This document shows positions 45,280 through 58,149 of a stretch of DNA of 64,000 nt, in pieces (the first letter of the stretch is position 1; the number at the start of each line of letters is the position of its first letter). Source of the DNA: Dugong dugon (lineage: Eukaryota > Chordata > Mammalia > Sirenia > Dugongidae); contig CM057472.1 in NCBI GenBank assembly GCA_030035585.1, forward strand, positions 90,579,601 to 90,643,600, in the 5' to 3' direction. Made by a program: the position numbers and the translations under genes. Under the pieces are notes generated by a model. It was not told the origin of the DNA, ran no database searches, and was given only the letters and a program-made list of their open reading frames with translations.

Positions 45280-48200
45280 TAATGTCCTCCAGTTTCATCC
45301 ATGTTATGAGATGCTTCACAGATTCATTATTATCGTTGTGTAGTACTCCATTGGGTGCATGTGCCACAGTTTATTTATCCATTCATCTGTTAATGGACAT
45401 CTGAGTTGTTTCCATCTTTTTGCTATTGTGAACAATGCTGCCATGAACATGGGTGTGCATATGTCTATTCATGTGATGACTCTTATTTCTCTAGGATACA
45501 TTCCTAGGAGTGGGATTGCTGGATCGTATGGTATTTCTATTTCTAGCTTTCTAAGGAAGCGCCATATCATTTTCCAAAATGATTGTATCATTTTGCATTC
45601 CCACCAGCAGTGCATAAGAGTTCCGATCTCCCCGCAGACCCTCCCACATTTGTTATTTCCAGTGTTTTTGATACGTGCCAGTAATGCCGGCGTGAGATGG
45701 TATCTCATTGTAGTTTTAATTTGCATTTCTCTAATGGCTAGTGATCGTGAGCATTTCTTCAGGTGTCTGTCGGCAGCTTGAATGTCTTCTTTGGTGAAGT
45801 GTCTGTTCATTTCCTTTGACAATTTTGTAATAGGATTATTTGTCTTTTTGTTGTAGAGGTGTTGGATTTTCTTGTAGATTATGGAGATTAGACATTTGTC
45901 TGACTTGTACTGTCCAAATTTTTTTTCCCAGTCTGTAGGTTCTCTTTTGGTGAAGTCTTTTGACGAGCATAGGTGTTTGATTTTTAGAAGATCCCAGTTA
46001 TCTAGCTTATCTTCTGGGGTTTGTGTGTTCATGGTTATGATTTGTATCCTGTTAATGCCGTGTATTAGGGCCTGTAGCATTGGTCCTATTTTTTCTTCTA
46101 TGAACTTTTTATGTTTTGGCTTTATATTTAGGTCTTTGATCCATTTTGAATAAGTTTTTATATATGGTATGAGGTATGGGTCCTGTTTCATTGATTTTGC
46201 AGATGGATATCCAGTTTTGCCAGCACCATTTGTTAAAAAGACTGTCTTTTCCCCATTTGATGGACTTTGGGCCCTTGTCAAAGATCAAGTGACCATAGGT
46301 GGATGGATTTACATCTGGATTCTCAATTCTGTTCCATTGGTCAATGTATCTGTTGTTGTACCAGTCCCAGGCTGTTTTGAATACCATAGCAGTAGAATAG
46401 GTTCTGAGGTCAGGTAGTGTGAGTCCTCCTTACGTTGATTGATTTTCTAATGTTGAACCATCCTTGTATACCTGGTATGAATCCTATTTGGTGGCTGTGT
46501 ATTATTTTATTCTTCTTCTTTAGTAGTGCTTTACTTATTTGGGGCTTCTTCCCTTTCCATATAAAGTTAATGATTAGTTTTTCCATCTCTTTGAAGAATG
46601 TTGTTGGTATTTGGATCAGGACTGCATTATATTTGTAAATTGCTTTGGGTAGACTTGTCATTTTCACAATGTTGAGTGTACTTATCCATGAGCATGGTAT
46701 GTTTTTCCATTTATGTAGATCCCTTTGGGTTTCTTGTAGTAGTTTTGTAGATTTCCTTGTATAGGTCTTTTACATCCCTGGTTAGATTTATTCCTAAGTA
46801 TTTTATCTTTTTAGGGGCTATTATAAATGGTATTGTTTTCCTGATTTCCTTTTCATCCTTCTCTTTATTGATGTGTAGGAATTCAACTGATTTTTGCATG
46901 TCTATCTTGTATCCTGCTACTCTGCTGAATCTTTCTATTAGTTCCAGTAGATTTCTCGTGGAGTCTTTAGAGTTTTCTATGTATAGTATCGTATCATCCA
47001 CAAACAGGGACAGTTCTTCATTACCAATTTGGATGCCCTTTATTTCTTTTTTTTTGCCATATTGCTCTAGCTAGAACTTCCAGCACAGTACTAAATAGTT
47101 GTGGTGATAAAGGGCATCCTTGTCTTGTTCCTGTTCTCCAGGGGCATGTTTTCAGTCTCTCTCCATTAAGAATGATGTTGGCTGTTGGTTTTGCATAGAT
47201 ACCCTTTATTATGTTGAGAAATTTCCCTTCTATACCTGTTTTGTTGAGAGTTTTTATCAGGAATAGGTGTTGGACTTTGTTGAATGTCTTTTCTGTGTCA
47301 ATTGAGATGATCATGTGATTCTTTTCTTTCCTTTTATTTATGTGATGGATTACATTTATTGATTTTCTAATGTTGAACCATCCTTGCATACCTGGTATGA
47401 ATCCTACTTGGTCGTGGTGTATTATTTTTTTGATATGATACTGAATTCTATTGGCTAGAATTTTGTTGAGATTTTTTGCATCTATATTCATGAGAGATAT
47501 TGTTCTATGATTTTCTTTTTTTGTGGTGTCTTTCCCTGGTTTCGGTATCAGGGTTATGCTGGCATCATAGAATGAATTTGGAAGTGTTGCTTCCTTTTCT
47601 ATGCTCTGAAATAGCTTGAGCAGTACTGGTACAAGCTCTTCTCTGAATGTTTGGTAGAATTCTCCAGTGAAGCCATCTGGGACAGAGCTTTTATTTGTTG
47701 ATAGTTTTTTTTATTACCTTTTCAATCTCTTCTCTTCTTATGGGTCTGTTCAGATTTTCAACATCACTTTGTTGTAGTTTGGGTAGGTAGTGTGTTTCTA
47801 GAAATTTATCCATTTCCTCTAGGTTTTTAAATTTGTTGGAGTATAGTTTTTCATAATATTCTGTTATGATCCTTTTTATTTCAGTTGGGTCTGTTGTAAT
47901 GTCCCCCATTTCATTTCTTATTTGGGTTATTTGTGTCCTCTCCTGTTTTTGTTTTCTCAGTCTGGGCAGTGGTTTGTTGATTTTGTTGATTCTTTCAAAG
48001 AACCAACTTTTGGTTTTGTTAATTCTTTCTATTGTTTTTCTGTTCTCTATTTCATTTATTTCTGCTCTGATCTTTACTATTTCCTTTCTTCCAGTGTTTG
48101 TGGGCTTTTTTTTGCTGTTCTCTTTCTATTTGCTTGAGTTCTGTAGTTAATGTTTTGATTTTGTCCCTTTCTTCTTTTTTGATATGTGCATCTATTGCTG

Positions 48201-49098
48201 TAAATTGTCCTCTGAGGACTGCCTTTGCTGCGTCCCAAAGGTTTTGGTATAATGTGTTTTCATTCTCATTCGATTCTAGGAATTTTTTGATTCCATCTCT
48301 GATTTCTTCTATTACCCAGTGGTTTTGAAGCAGGGTGTTATTCAGTTTCCATGTAATAGATTTTTTTCCTTGCTCTTTCTGTTGTTAATTTCTACCTTGA
48401 TGGCATTGTGGTCAGAGAAGATACTTTGAATTATCTTAGTGTTTTGGATCTTGTTGAGGATTGCTTTGTGGCTTAAGATGTGGTCTATTCTGGAGAACGT
48501 TCCATGTGCATTGGCAAGAATGTGTACTTTGCAGCTGTTGGCTGGAGTGTCCTATATGTTTATGAGGTCAAGTTGCCTGATTGTGCCCTTTAGGTCTTCT
48601 GTATCTTTGCTGAGTTTCTTCTTACTTGTTCTGTCCTTTACTGAGAGTGGTGTGTTGAAGTCTCCTACTATTATTGTGGAACTGTCAATTTCTCTTTTCA
48701 GTGCGGTTAGAGTTTGCTTTATGTATTTTTGAGCCCTGTCATTGGGTGCGTGTATGTTTATTATGGTTATGTCTTTATGATGGATCATCCCCTTAATCTT
48801 TATATAGAGTCCTTCTTTGTCCTTTATGGTGATTTTGTTTTAATGTCTATTTCATCTGAGATTAGTATCGCCACTCCTGCTCTGTTTTGGTAGTTGTTCA
48901 CTTGATATGTTTTTTCCAACCTTTGATTTTTATAAATTCACATCTTTGTTTCTAAGGTGTGTCTCTTGTAGACAGCATATTGATGGATCTTGTATTTTAA
49001 TCCACTCTGTCACTCTGTGTCTGTTTATGGGTGCATTGAGTCCATTTACATTCAGTGTAATTATTGATAGATGTGAGTTTATTGCTGTAATTTGGTAG
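45280..49098 (-). pseudogene. L1 B ORF2, broken
   Basis: Fragments match ORF2 of L1 A: endonuclease part 'FNTPLSVKDRTSKKK' (about 48,640), RT part '[18 protein letters not shown]' (about 47,110) and a C-terminal 'HCWWECK' region (about 45,600). The RT 'FADDM' equivalent near 46,990 is disrupted, with only a VDDTILY-like remnant. At 46,432-46,505 there is an inserted copy of another ORF2 segment. Confidence 0.88.
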
Positions 49099-49559
49099 TG
49101 CTTTTTTTCGTGGTGCTGACCTTTTCTTTGTTCTTCTTACTCTCCTGTGCTGAATTCCTTTTGTTTGTGGATTTTTTTTTATTTCTTTTGTTTTTGTAGG
49201 TTTTGTTTTTGCTGAGACTTTGTGTTTTTCCTCATTATTTTTATGAGTATGTTAGTTAACTTTCTTTGTGGTTACCGTGAAATTTACCCTTAGCTTTCTA
49301 AATTTGAAGCAGTCTATTATTACTTGGTATTGCCTTGGCTTCCTCTCCATTAGAAGATTCTATACCTACATTGTTTATTCCGTCTTTTATTGTTCTGATG
49401 TTGTTGTCATTTACAGATTAACCGCTCTGATTCTGTGTTGTATTTCTTTTGGCTTTGGATAGTCCTTGAAAGTTAATTTCCTAGATTTGTATCTCACTGA
49501 TACAATCCTGCATCCTAGATTCAGCCTGTGAGCTGAAGTTGTTCGTTCTCAGATCAAAG

Positions 49560-50551
49560 GACTCCCTTTAATAATTCTCTCAAGTTTGGTTTGTTTTTTA
49601 TATATCCCCTTAATTTCTGTTTATCTGGAAATGTCCTAATTTACCGTCGTATCTGAACGAGAATTTTACAGGATATATCATTTTTGGCTGGCAATTTTTT
49701 TCTTACAAGATTTTATATATGTCATCCCATTGGCTTCTTGCCTGCATGGTTTCTGCCAAATAATCTGAGCTTAGTCTTGTTGTTTCTCCTCTGTATGTGA
49801 CTTCTTGTTTTTCACAAGCTGCTCTCAGGATTCTTTGTTTGTCTTTGGTTTTGGCGAGTGTGATTATGATATGCCTTGGTGATTTTCTTTTGGGGTCTAT
49901 TGTATATGGGGTTTGCTGAGCTTCTTAGTTGGCCAGCTTTTCATCTTTCATGATATTGGGGAAGTTTTCTGTCAGCAATTCTTCAATGATCCTCTCTGTG
50001 TTTTCTTTTTTCTTCCCCTGTTCTGGAAATCCAATCAATTGCAAATTTTTGCTTTTCATAGTATTCCACATAATTCTCAGGGTCTCTTCATTTTTCTTTT
50101 TTTGAGTTTTCCTCAAACAGGGTTGTATCCAAGTGTTTGTCTTCAATTCCGCTGATCCTGTCTTTCACCATTTCAAATCTGCTCCTCAGCTCTTCTATGA
50201 CACTGTCCATTTCTGAAATCTTGTTGTTTATCTTTTGGATTGCTAATTGTTGTTTTTGTATAATTTCTAGTCGTGAATTTATTGTGGCATTTTTTTACTG
50301 AATTCTTCCATTTTTTAGTCTGTATTTTCCATGAATTTGTCTGCCTTTTCCATGTATTTGTCTGTTTTCTCCTCATTTTTGTGTGCTTTTTGCTGCAACT
50401 CTTGGATAATTTTGAGTATTAGAGATTTGAATTCCCTATCAGGTAGTTCTAGTGACTTTTCTTCCACTGGAAAGTCTTCTGGTGTTTTATTTTTGACACC
50501 TACTGGAACCATCCTGTCCTGTTTTTGTGAATATTTTGATATTGTCTGCAT
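49560..50551 (-). pseudogene. L1 B ORF1, broken
   Basis: The N-terminal coiled-coil part is open from 50,551 ('DFPVEEKSLELPDREFKSLI'), followed by repeated K/T/E-rich heptad-like residues. The central RNA-binding region is seen at 50,146-49,925 ('ENFPNIMKDEKLAN') and 'RKSPRHIII' near 49,880. The C-terminal domain is readable to about 49,560 with stops. Confidence 0.82.
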
Positions 50552-50899
50552 CCTCAGGGAATTCAGTAGTTATTTTTCTCATTTATTTATTGCAGATTTA
50601 TTTGTTTCGTCCTTTTTTTTTTTTATTTGGCTATGTCTGAGCAGGCGGGCTATGTGTTCTTTGTTGTTTGCTCGTTTGTGTGCAGGATACTTTTTGCCTC
50701 CTTCTCCAACTGGCAGGGTCAGTCCCTCAGCAGGGCAGGTCTAGCTGAAGAGGAGTTGATGGGATGGGTTGTTTGTGGCACTTACTACCGCCATCAGGGT
50801 GTGTCGGTAATCAGTGCAGAGCAGGTTCTGGTAGGCCATGCCTGTGCTGCTTGGTGGTGTGATTTTAAGTGCACAGTGCAGGTAGGCTAGATGGAGGGT

Positions 50900-51800
50900 G
50901 GAGATTGTGATGTGTGGAGCTAAGATGGGTATGTAGAGAAGAGAGAGGAACAGGAACCAAAAACATACAAAGAAGCATAAAAGAGTGCTAGGGGAGCTTG
51001 CTGTTGGAGTGGAGAGATAGAGACTGAAATGGAGAAAAACAAAAAGAAGAAGAAGAAAAAGAAAAGAAAAGAATGAATAAATAAAAATTAGAAAGAAAAA
51101 AGCACAGCAAAGCTCCTAGGGATCCCACCAGTGTGGCTGTGAGGTCTGGGGAAGTTGTTCTCAGGTGTTGAAGTACAGCCTGGCTAGAAGGCGTAGAGGT
51201 ATTCAGCGCCAGGTATTCAGGGGCTAGGAAGAGAAGGAAGGTATAGAGAGACGAGAAACTGAGTAATGAAGAAAGACAGAAAGGGAAAAAGAGGGAAAAG
51301 AAAACAAAACAAATTTTAAAAAAAGAACAAGAAAAGCCCCCCAGAAAGCAGAAAAACAAACAAACGAAAAAAGAAATGACCTCAGGGATCCCTCTGCACG
51401 TCTGCACAAGCTGAGGTAGGTCCCAAGCTGCGTAGCACTGCCCGGCCAGAATGGACTCCCAACTTGAGAAAAGAAAAAGAAAAGAAACAAACAATTCAAA
51501 GCAAACAAACAAAAAGAGGCCCAGGATCCCACCAGCGTGGCAGCACAGACCAGGAAGCAGTTCCACACTTGAACGGAGCTCCACAGGCCCTTAGGAAGAA
51601 GCAAAGATGGCACACGGAGCCAGGTATTTGAGCTAAAGGAAGGGGAGGTGGTGAGAGGTAAGGAAGAAATCAAAAGAAGCAGAAAAAAGCAACACCAGTA
51701 GCCAACAAGAGGCACTCAGGGAGTCGGCCAGTGCAGGCAGGTGGAATCCAAGCAGCCAGTGCTTCCTGGCCAAGAGACTGTGACTTCAGGAAGCAGAGGA
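50900..51800 (-). repeat. Tandem repeats in L1 B 5' UTR
   Basis: About four units of roughly 140-270 bp, each with an A/G-rich half and a GC-rich half that contains a 'gggatcccacc' or related block (near 51,118, 51,385, 51,524 and a weaker one near 51,714) followed by 'gccagaatgg'-like or 'ctggc' text. Mouse L1 promoters are known to be made of monomers; these have the same position but were not matched to a known family. Confidence 0.65.
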
Positions 51801-52181
51801 GGCCGAGTGGGGGTGAAGAAATGTGGTGGGTGGGAAAGTGTATATCGTCAGTTCCTGGTTGTTGTGTCTCCTGCTGGAAGCTCCGTGAAGCTGCTTTCTC
51901 GTACCCCCTATTTGCTCCTCTCTGATAGGAGTCCAAGATGGTGGATCCACGTTGTGTTAGCTGATAGGGGACCTCTGCATGAATCTCTCCTTGATCTCCG
52001 TTCTCTGTTAGTTTCTCACTCCATTTGGTGCTTGGCTGAGTTCTTCATCTCTTCATTTGATGTTTTAGGGTTTCAGGATTGCTGTTTTCTCTGTTTGGCT
52101 TAGTTTTTCGGATCTTTGCTGTGAAGGGACAGCGCGGGTCTTCTGCCTAGAGTGCCATGTTGCCGGAATTTCTAGTATAAT

Positions 52182-52745
52182 GTTTTTGAGATTCATCTAT
52201 GCTGTAGCCTGTATCAGTAGTTTGTTCCTTTTTTCTTGCTGAGTAGTATTCCATTGTATGAATGTGTCATATTTTGCTTATCCATTCTCTTGTTGTAGGA
52301 CATTTGTTTGTGTCAGTTTTTTGGATATTATGAATAAAACTGCTATATTTTGCACAAAAATCTTTCTATGGAAATGTTTTCAATTTTCTTAGGCAAAAAT
52401 TTAGGACTAGAATTGCTGGGTTGTAAGAAACTGCTTTTTAGAAGCTTTCAAGCTGTTTTCCAAAGTAGCTTTACCATTTTGTGTTCCCACCAGCAATCTA
52501 TAGGGTACCAGTTTTTCTACATCCTTGCCAACATTTGGTATGTTCAGGTATGTTTGTTTTAATTTTAGCCATGCTAATGGGTGTGGAGTGATATCTCATC
52601 ATGGTTTTACTTTTCATTTTCCTAATGATCAATAAGTTAGAGAATCTTCAGGTGCTTGTTGGTCACACATATATTTTTCTGAAGTGTCTGTTTGAGTCTT
52701 TGGCCCATTATTAAATAAGAATGTTTGTCTTCTTATTGAGTTGTA
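52182..52745 (-). mobile_element. Old L1 (L1M-type), right part
   Basis: Continues 43,601-44,030: 'gagattcatctatgctgtag', 'gagtagtattccattgtatg' and 'aggactagaattgctgggtt' are the reverse complement of an old L1 ORF2 end and 3' UTR. Confidence 0.8.
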
Positions 52746-54291
52746 AAAAAATTTTTTTAACTTTATTATGCTTTGGGTGAAAATTTACAGCATAAATTAA
52801 TTTCTCATTCAAACATTTATACAAATTGTTTTTTGATATGGTTATAATCCCCTCATTGTGTCAGCACTCTCCCCCTTTCCCTTTCCACCTGGATTCCCCA
52901 TGTCCTTCGTCCAGTTTTCCTGTCCCTTCCTGCCTTCTCCTCTTTGCTTTTGGGCAGGTGTTGCCCGTTTGGTCTCATATACTTGATTGAACTAAGAATC
53001 ACGTTCCTCATGTGTGTTATTGTTTGTTTTACAGACCTGTCTAATCTTTGGCTGAAATGTAGACTTCGGAAGTGGCTTCAGTTCTGAGTTAGTAGGGTGT
53101 CCGGGGGCCATAGTCTCAGGGTTCCTCCAGTCCCTGTCAGACCAGTAAGTCTGGTCTTTTTGTGTGCGTATGTGTGAATTTGAATTTTGTTCTACATTTT
53201 TCTCCCACTGTGTCCAGAACCCTCTATTGTGATCCCTGTCAGAGTGGTCAGTGGTGGTGGCCTTGCACATCTAGTTCCTCTGGGCTCAGGCTGGTGGAGG
53301 CCCTGCTTCATGTGGTCCATTAGTCCTTTGGACTAATATTTTCCTTTTGCCTTTGGTTTTCTTCATTCTCCTTTGCTCTGGATGGGATGGAACCAATGGA
53401 TGTATTTTAGAGGGCTGCTTGAAAGCCTCTAAGACACCAGACACTACTCACCAAAGAAGGATGTAGAGCATTTTCTTTATGAACTATGTTATGCCAATTG
53501 AATTAGATGTCCCCTGAGACAATGGTCCCCAGCCGTCAGCCTAGGTAACTCAGTCCCTCAAGATGTTTGGATGTGCCTAGGAAGTGTCTATGACCTTGTC
53601 TTGTTCAGGTTGTGTGGACTACCGCTATATTGTGTGTTGTCTTTCCTTTCACTAAAGTTAACTACTTGTCTACTATCTAGTTAGTGATTTCCCCTCCCCA
53701 ACCCTTCCCTCTTTTGTAACTATGAAAGATTGTTTTTTCTGTGTGTAAATCTTTTCTTAGGTTTTTATAATAGTGGTCTCATGCAATCTTTGTCCTTTTG
53801 TGATTAATTTATTTTACTCAGCATAATGCTGTCCAGATTCATCTATGTTGCAAGATGTTTCACAGATTCCTCATTGTTCTTTATCGTTAAGTAGTATTCC
53901 ATTGTATTTATGTATCATAATTTGTTTATCCATTCATCTGTTGATGGGCATTTAGGTTGTTACTGTGTTTTTGCTATTGTGAATAATGCTACAATGAACA
54001 TGGTGGGCATATGTCTATTATTGTGATGGCTCTTATTTGTCTAGGATATATTCCTTGGAGTGAGATTCTGGATCATATGGTATTTCTATGTCTAGCTTTT
54101 TAAGGAGGTGCTGTATCGTTTTCCACAGTGGTTATACCATTTTACACTCCCAACAACAGTGCATAAGAGTTTCCATCTCCCACAACCTCTCAGACATTTC
54201 TTATTTTCTGTTTTTTTGAATAGTGCTGGTAATGTCTGAGTGAGATGGTGTCTCATTGTAGTTTTGATTTGCATTTCTCTAATGGCTAATG

Positions 54292-54441
54292 GTTAAGAGC
54301 TCCACTGGTAACAAAAAGGTCAGCAGTTCAAATCCACCAGTTGCTCCTTGGAAACACTATGGGGCAGTTCTACTCTGTCCTGTAGGGTTGTTATGAGCTG
54401 GAATCAAATCGATGGCAATGAGAGGTTTGTTTTTTATTTTT
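54292..54441 (+). mobile_element. AfroSINE in L1 C, with target duplication
   Basis: A 5'-truncated copy: 'ggttaagagctcc', 'aaaaaggtcagcagttcaaa', 'ggggcagttctactctgtcc'. It is flanked by the 11-bp duplication aatggctaatg (54,281-54,291 and 54,442-54,452). Confidence 0.92.
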
Positions 54442-56308
54442 AATGGCTAATGAGTGAGAGCATTTCTTTGTGTCTGTTTGCTGCCTGAATGTCTTCTTTG
54501 GTGAAGTGTCTGTTCATATCCTTTGTCCGTTTTTTGATTGGATTATTTGTCTTTTTGTTATTGAGGTGTTGAAGTATTCTATTAATTTTAGAGATTAGAC
54601 CCTTGTCGGATAAGTTGTAGCCAATTTTTTCCCCCAGTCTGTTGGTTCTCTTTTTACTCTTTTGGTGAAGTCTTTTGATCAGCATAGGTGTTTAATTTTT
54701 AAGAGCTCCTGGTTATCTAGTTTATCTTCTGCTGTTTATGCATTGTTAGTTATGGGTTGTATTCAATTTATGCCAGGTATTCGGGACCCTAGCATTGTCC
54801 TTGATTTTTCTTCCATGATCGTTTTTTGTTTTAGGTTTTACATTTAGGTCTTTGATCCATTTTGAGTTAGTTTTTGTGTATGGTGTGAAGTATGGATCCT
54901 GTTTCATTTTTTTCCAGATGGACATCCAGTTTTGCCTGCATGATTCTTAAAAAGATAGTCTTTTATCCATTTAGTGTCCTTTGGTCCTTTGTCAAAGATT
55001 AGCTGACCATAGGTTGATGGATTTACATATGGGTTCTCAATTCTATTCCATCGGTCTATTTGTCTGTTGTTGGACCAATGCCAGGCTGTTTTGACTACCT
55101 TGGCTCTTATAGTTGGTTCTGAGATCAGGTAGTGTGAGGCTACATACTTTGTTCCTTTTCTTTAATAATGCTTTGCTTATCCAGGGCCTCTTTCCTATCC
55201 TTATGAAGTTGGTGATTAGTTTTTCCATCTCAGTAAAGAATGCTGCTGGTATTTGGATCAGAATTGCATTATCTGTAGATCGCTTTGGGTAGAATCAACA
55301 TTTTCACAATGCTGAGTCTTCCTATCCATAAGCACGGTATGATTTTCCATTTGTGTAGGTTGCTTGCAATGACGTAGGTCTTTTACGTCCCTGGTTAGAT
55401 TTATTCCTAAGTATTTTATCTTTTTAGGAGCTATTATCAATGGTATTGTTTTCCTTTTCAAAGTTCACTTTGTTGGTGTATAGGAATCTAGCTGATTTTT
55501 GTGTGTTGATCTTGTAGCCTGCTACTCTGCTGAGTCTATTAGTTCCAGTAGTTTTGTTGTGGAATCTTTGGGGTTCTCTAAGTATAAGATTATATCATCT
55601 GTAAATAGGGATAGTTTTACTTTTTCCTTTCCGATTTAGTTTCCCTTTATTTCTTTTTCTTGCCTTATTGCTCTAGCTAGGACTTTCAGCAAACGTTAAA
55701 TAGCAGTGGTGATAAAGGGCATCCTTATCTTGTTCCTTCTCATGGGAAATGCTATCAGCCTCTCTCTATTGAGAATAATGTTGGATGTTGGTTTTGTATA
55801 GATACTCTTTATTATATCGAGGAATTTCTCTTCTATTCCTATTTTACTGAGAGTTTTTATCAGGAATGGGTTTTGGACTTTATCAAATGCCTGTTCTGCA
55901 TCAATTGAGATGATCATGTGATTCTTTTCTTTTGTTCTATTTATGTGTGGATTACATTGATTGATTTTCTAATGTTGAACCATCCTTGCATACCTGGTAT
56001 GAATCCCACTGGGTCATGGCGTATTACTTTTTTGATATGATGCTGAATTCTATTGTCTAGAATTTTGTTAAGAATTTTTCTTTCAATATTCATGAGATAT
56101 ATCAGTCTGTAATATTCTTTTTTGTGGGGTCTTTTCCAAGCTCTAGTATCGGGATTATGCTGGCTTCATAGAATAAATTCAAGAGTATTCCTTCCTTTTC
56201 CATGCTCTGAAATAGTTTGAGTAGTACTTGTGTGAGCTTTCTCTGAATGTTTGGTAGAATTTCCAGTGAAGCTGTCCAGGTCAGGGTTTTGTTGTTGTTG
56301 ATGTTGTT

Positions 56309-56311
<3 letters not shown>

Positions 56312-56345
<34 letters not shown>
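56312..56345. repeat. (AT)17 microsatellite
   Basis: Pure alternating A/T run inside the L1 C ORF2 remnant. Confidence 0.95.
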
Positions 56346-56348
<3 letters not shown>

Positions 56349-58149
56349 AAATTACTTCTATGGTCTCTTCTCTTGTTATGGTCTGTTCAGATTTTCTATC
56401 TCAGTTTTTGTTAGGTTAGGTAGTGTGTTTCTAGAAATTTGTTCCTTTCCTCTAGATTATCAGATTTGTTGGAGTACAATTTTTCATAGTATTCTGTTAT
56501 GATCCTTTTTGTTTCAGTTGGGTCTGTTGTAATGCCCCCCAAGTCATTTCTTATTTGGGTTATATACTTCTTCTCCTGTTTTTCTCTTGTCAGATTGGCC
56601 AGTGGTTTGTCGATTTTGTTGATCTTTTCAAAGAACCATCTTTTGTCTTGTTGATTCTTTCTATTATTTTTCTGTTCTCCATTTCATTTGTTTCTACTCT
56701 ATTATTTCCTTTCTTCTGGTGGCTGTGGGCTTCTTTTGCTGTTCTCTTTCTATTTGTTCGAGTTGTAGGACTAACGTTTTGATTTTGTCCCTTTCTTCTT
56801 TTTTGTTGTGCACCTCTATTGCTATAAATTGCCCTCTTAACACTGCTTTTGCTGTGTACCAAAAGCTTTGGTATGATGTGTTTTAATTCTTATTTGATTC
56901 TAGGAATTTTTTGATTCCCTCTTTGCTTTCTTCTATTACCCAGTTTTTTTTTAAAGTGAAGTGTTACTGAGTTTCCATGTAGTTGATTTTTTCCCTTGCT
57001 TTTCCTGTTATTGATTTCTACTTTTATGGTGTTGTGATCAGAGAGAATGCTTTGTGTTATTTTGCTTTGTTGAATTTTATTGAGGGTTGCTTTGTGGCTA
57101 AAAAGTGGTTTATTATGGAGAATGTTCTATGTGCGTTGGAAAATAATGTACACTTTTCTGCTGTTGGGTGGAGTGTTCTATATATGTCTAGGAAGTCAAG
57201 TGGGTTGATTGTGGCCTTTACATCTTCTGTATCTTTGTTAGTTTCTTTCTGTTGTTCTTTCCCTTACTGAGAGTGGTGTGTTGAAGTCTACTATTATTGT
57301 GGAACTATTTCTCTTTTCAGTGCTTTCAGACTTTATTTTATGTATTTTGGAGCCCTATTATTGGGTAGAAATTTATTAGGGTTGTGTCTTCTTGGTGGAT
57401 TGTCCCTTTCATCATTATATAATGTCCATCCTAGTCCTTTATGGTTGACTTTGCCTTAAAGCCTATTTAAGCTGAGATTAGTACTGCCACTCCTGCTATT
57501 TTTTGATTACTGTTTGCTTGATATATTTTTTCCATCCTTTGTTTTTTAACATATTTGTCTTTGTGTCAAAGTTGTGCCTCTTGTGGACAGAATATTGATG
57601 GGTCATGTTTTTTATCCTTTCTTCCACTCTGTCTCTTTATGCTTGCATTTAAGCCATTACATTATGGATAGGTATGAGTTTATTACTGTCATATTGTTGT
57701 GCTTTATTTTGTTTGTTTGTTTGTTTGTTTGTGGTGCTAATGTTTTCTTTCTTCCTCTTGCTTTCTTGTGGTGCATTCCTTTCCTTGTAGATTTTCTTTT
57801 CTTTCATTATTATAGATTTTGTTTTTATGAGTCTTTTATGTTTTTCTTCTTTTTTATTTTTATGAATAGGTTTGTTGACTTTCTCTGTGGTTACCTTGAA
57901 ATTTACCCTTATCTTCCTATGTTTGCACTAGTCTTTTATTACTTGATATCATCTTGACTTCCTCTCCTTTGGAAAGTTCTATACCTACACCGTTTATGCC
58001 CCCTTTTATTGTCTTCATGTTGTCATCATACAGATTGATGTCTCTGTTTCCCTTTTTTAAGCCTTTTATCTTTGTTTTATTATCGTGAATTCTTTATCGA
58101 GGTTAGTATCTGGCTGATGCTGTCCTGTGTACTAGACTCAAGTTGTTGT

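Larger units (their letters stand above)
44031..52172 (-). mobile_element. L1 LINE B, full length, inactive
   Basis: About 8.1 kb including both ends. 3' poly(T) at 44,036-44,053, 3' UTR to about 45,280, ORF2 about 45,280-49,098, an unusually long inter-ORF region, ORF1 about 49,560-50,551 and a 1.6 kb 5' UTR to 52,172. It is flanked by 'tagtataat' (44,022-44,030 and 52,173-52,181), splitting an old L1 precisely. The ORF2 start codon has changed to ATT and many frameshifts are present, so it cannot move on its own. Confidence 0.9.
53870..57693 (-). pseudogene. L1 C ORF2, broken
   Basis: Recognisable pieces include '[20 protein letters not shown]' (55,917 region), '[14 protein letters not shown]' (about 55,400) and the C-terminal region near 54,200. 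It contains many stops, a forward AfroSINE at 54,292-54,441 and an (AT)n tract at 56,312-56,345. Confidence 0.85.

Noticed and set aside
50988-51715. Two overlapping minus-strand frames of 198 and 163 codons rich in Phe, Leu and Ser
   Set aside because: They lie in the repeat part of the L1 B 5' UTR and come from A/G-rich DNA. They look membrane-like only because of T/C-rich codons.
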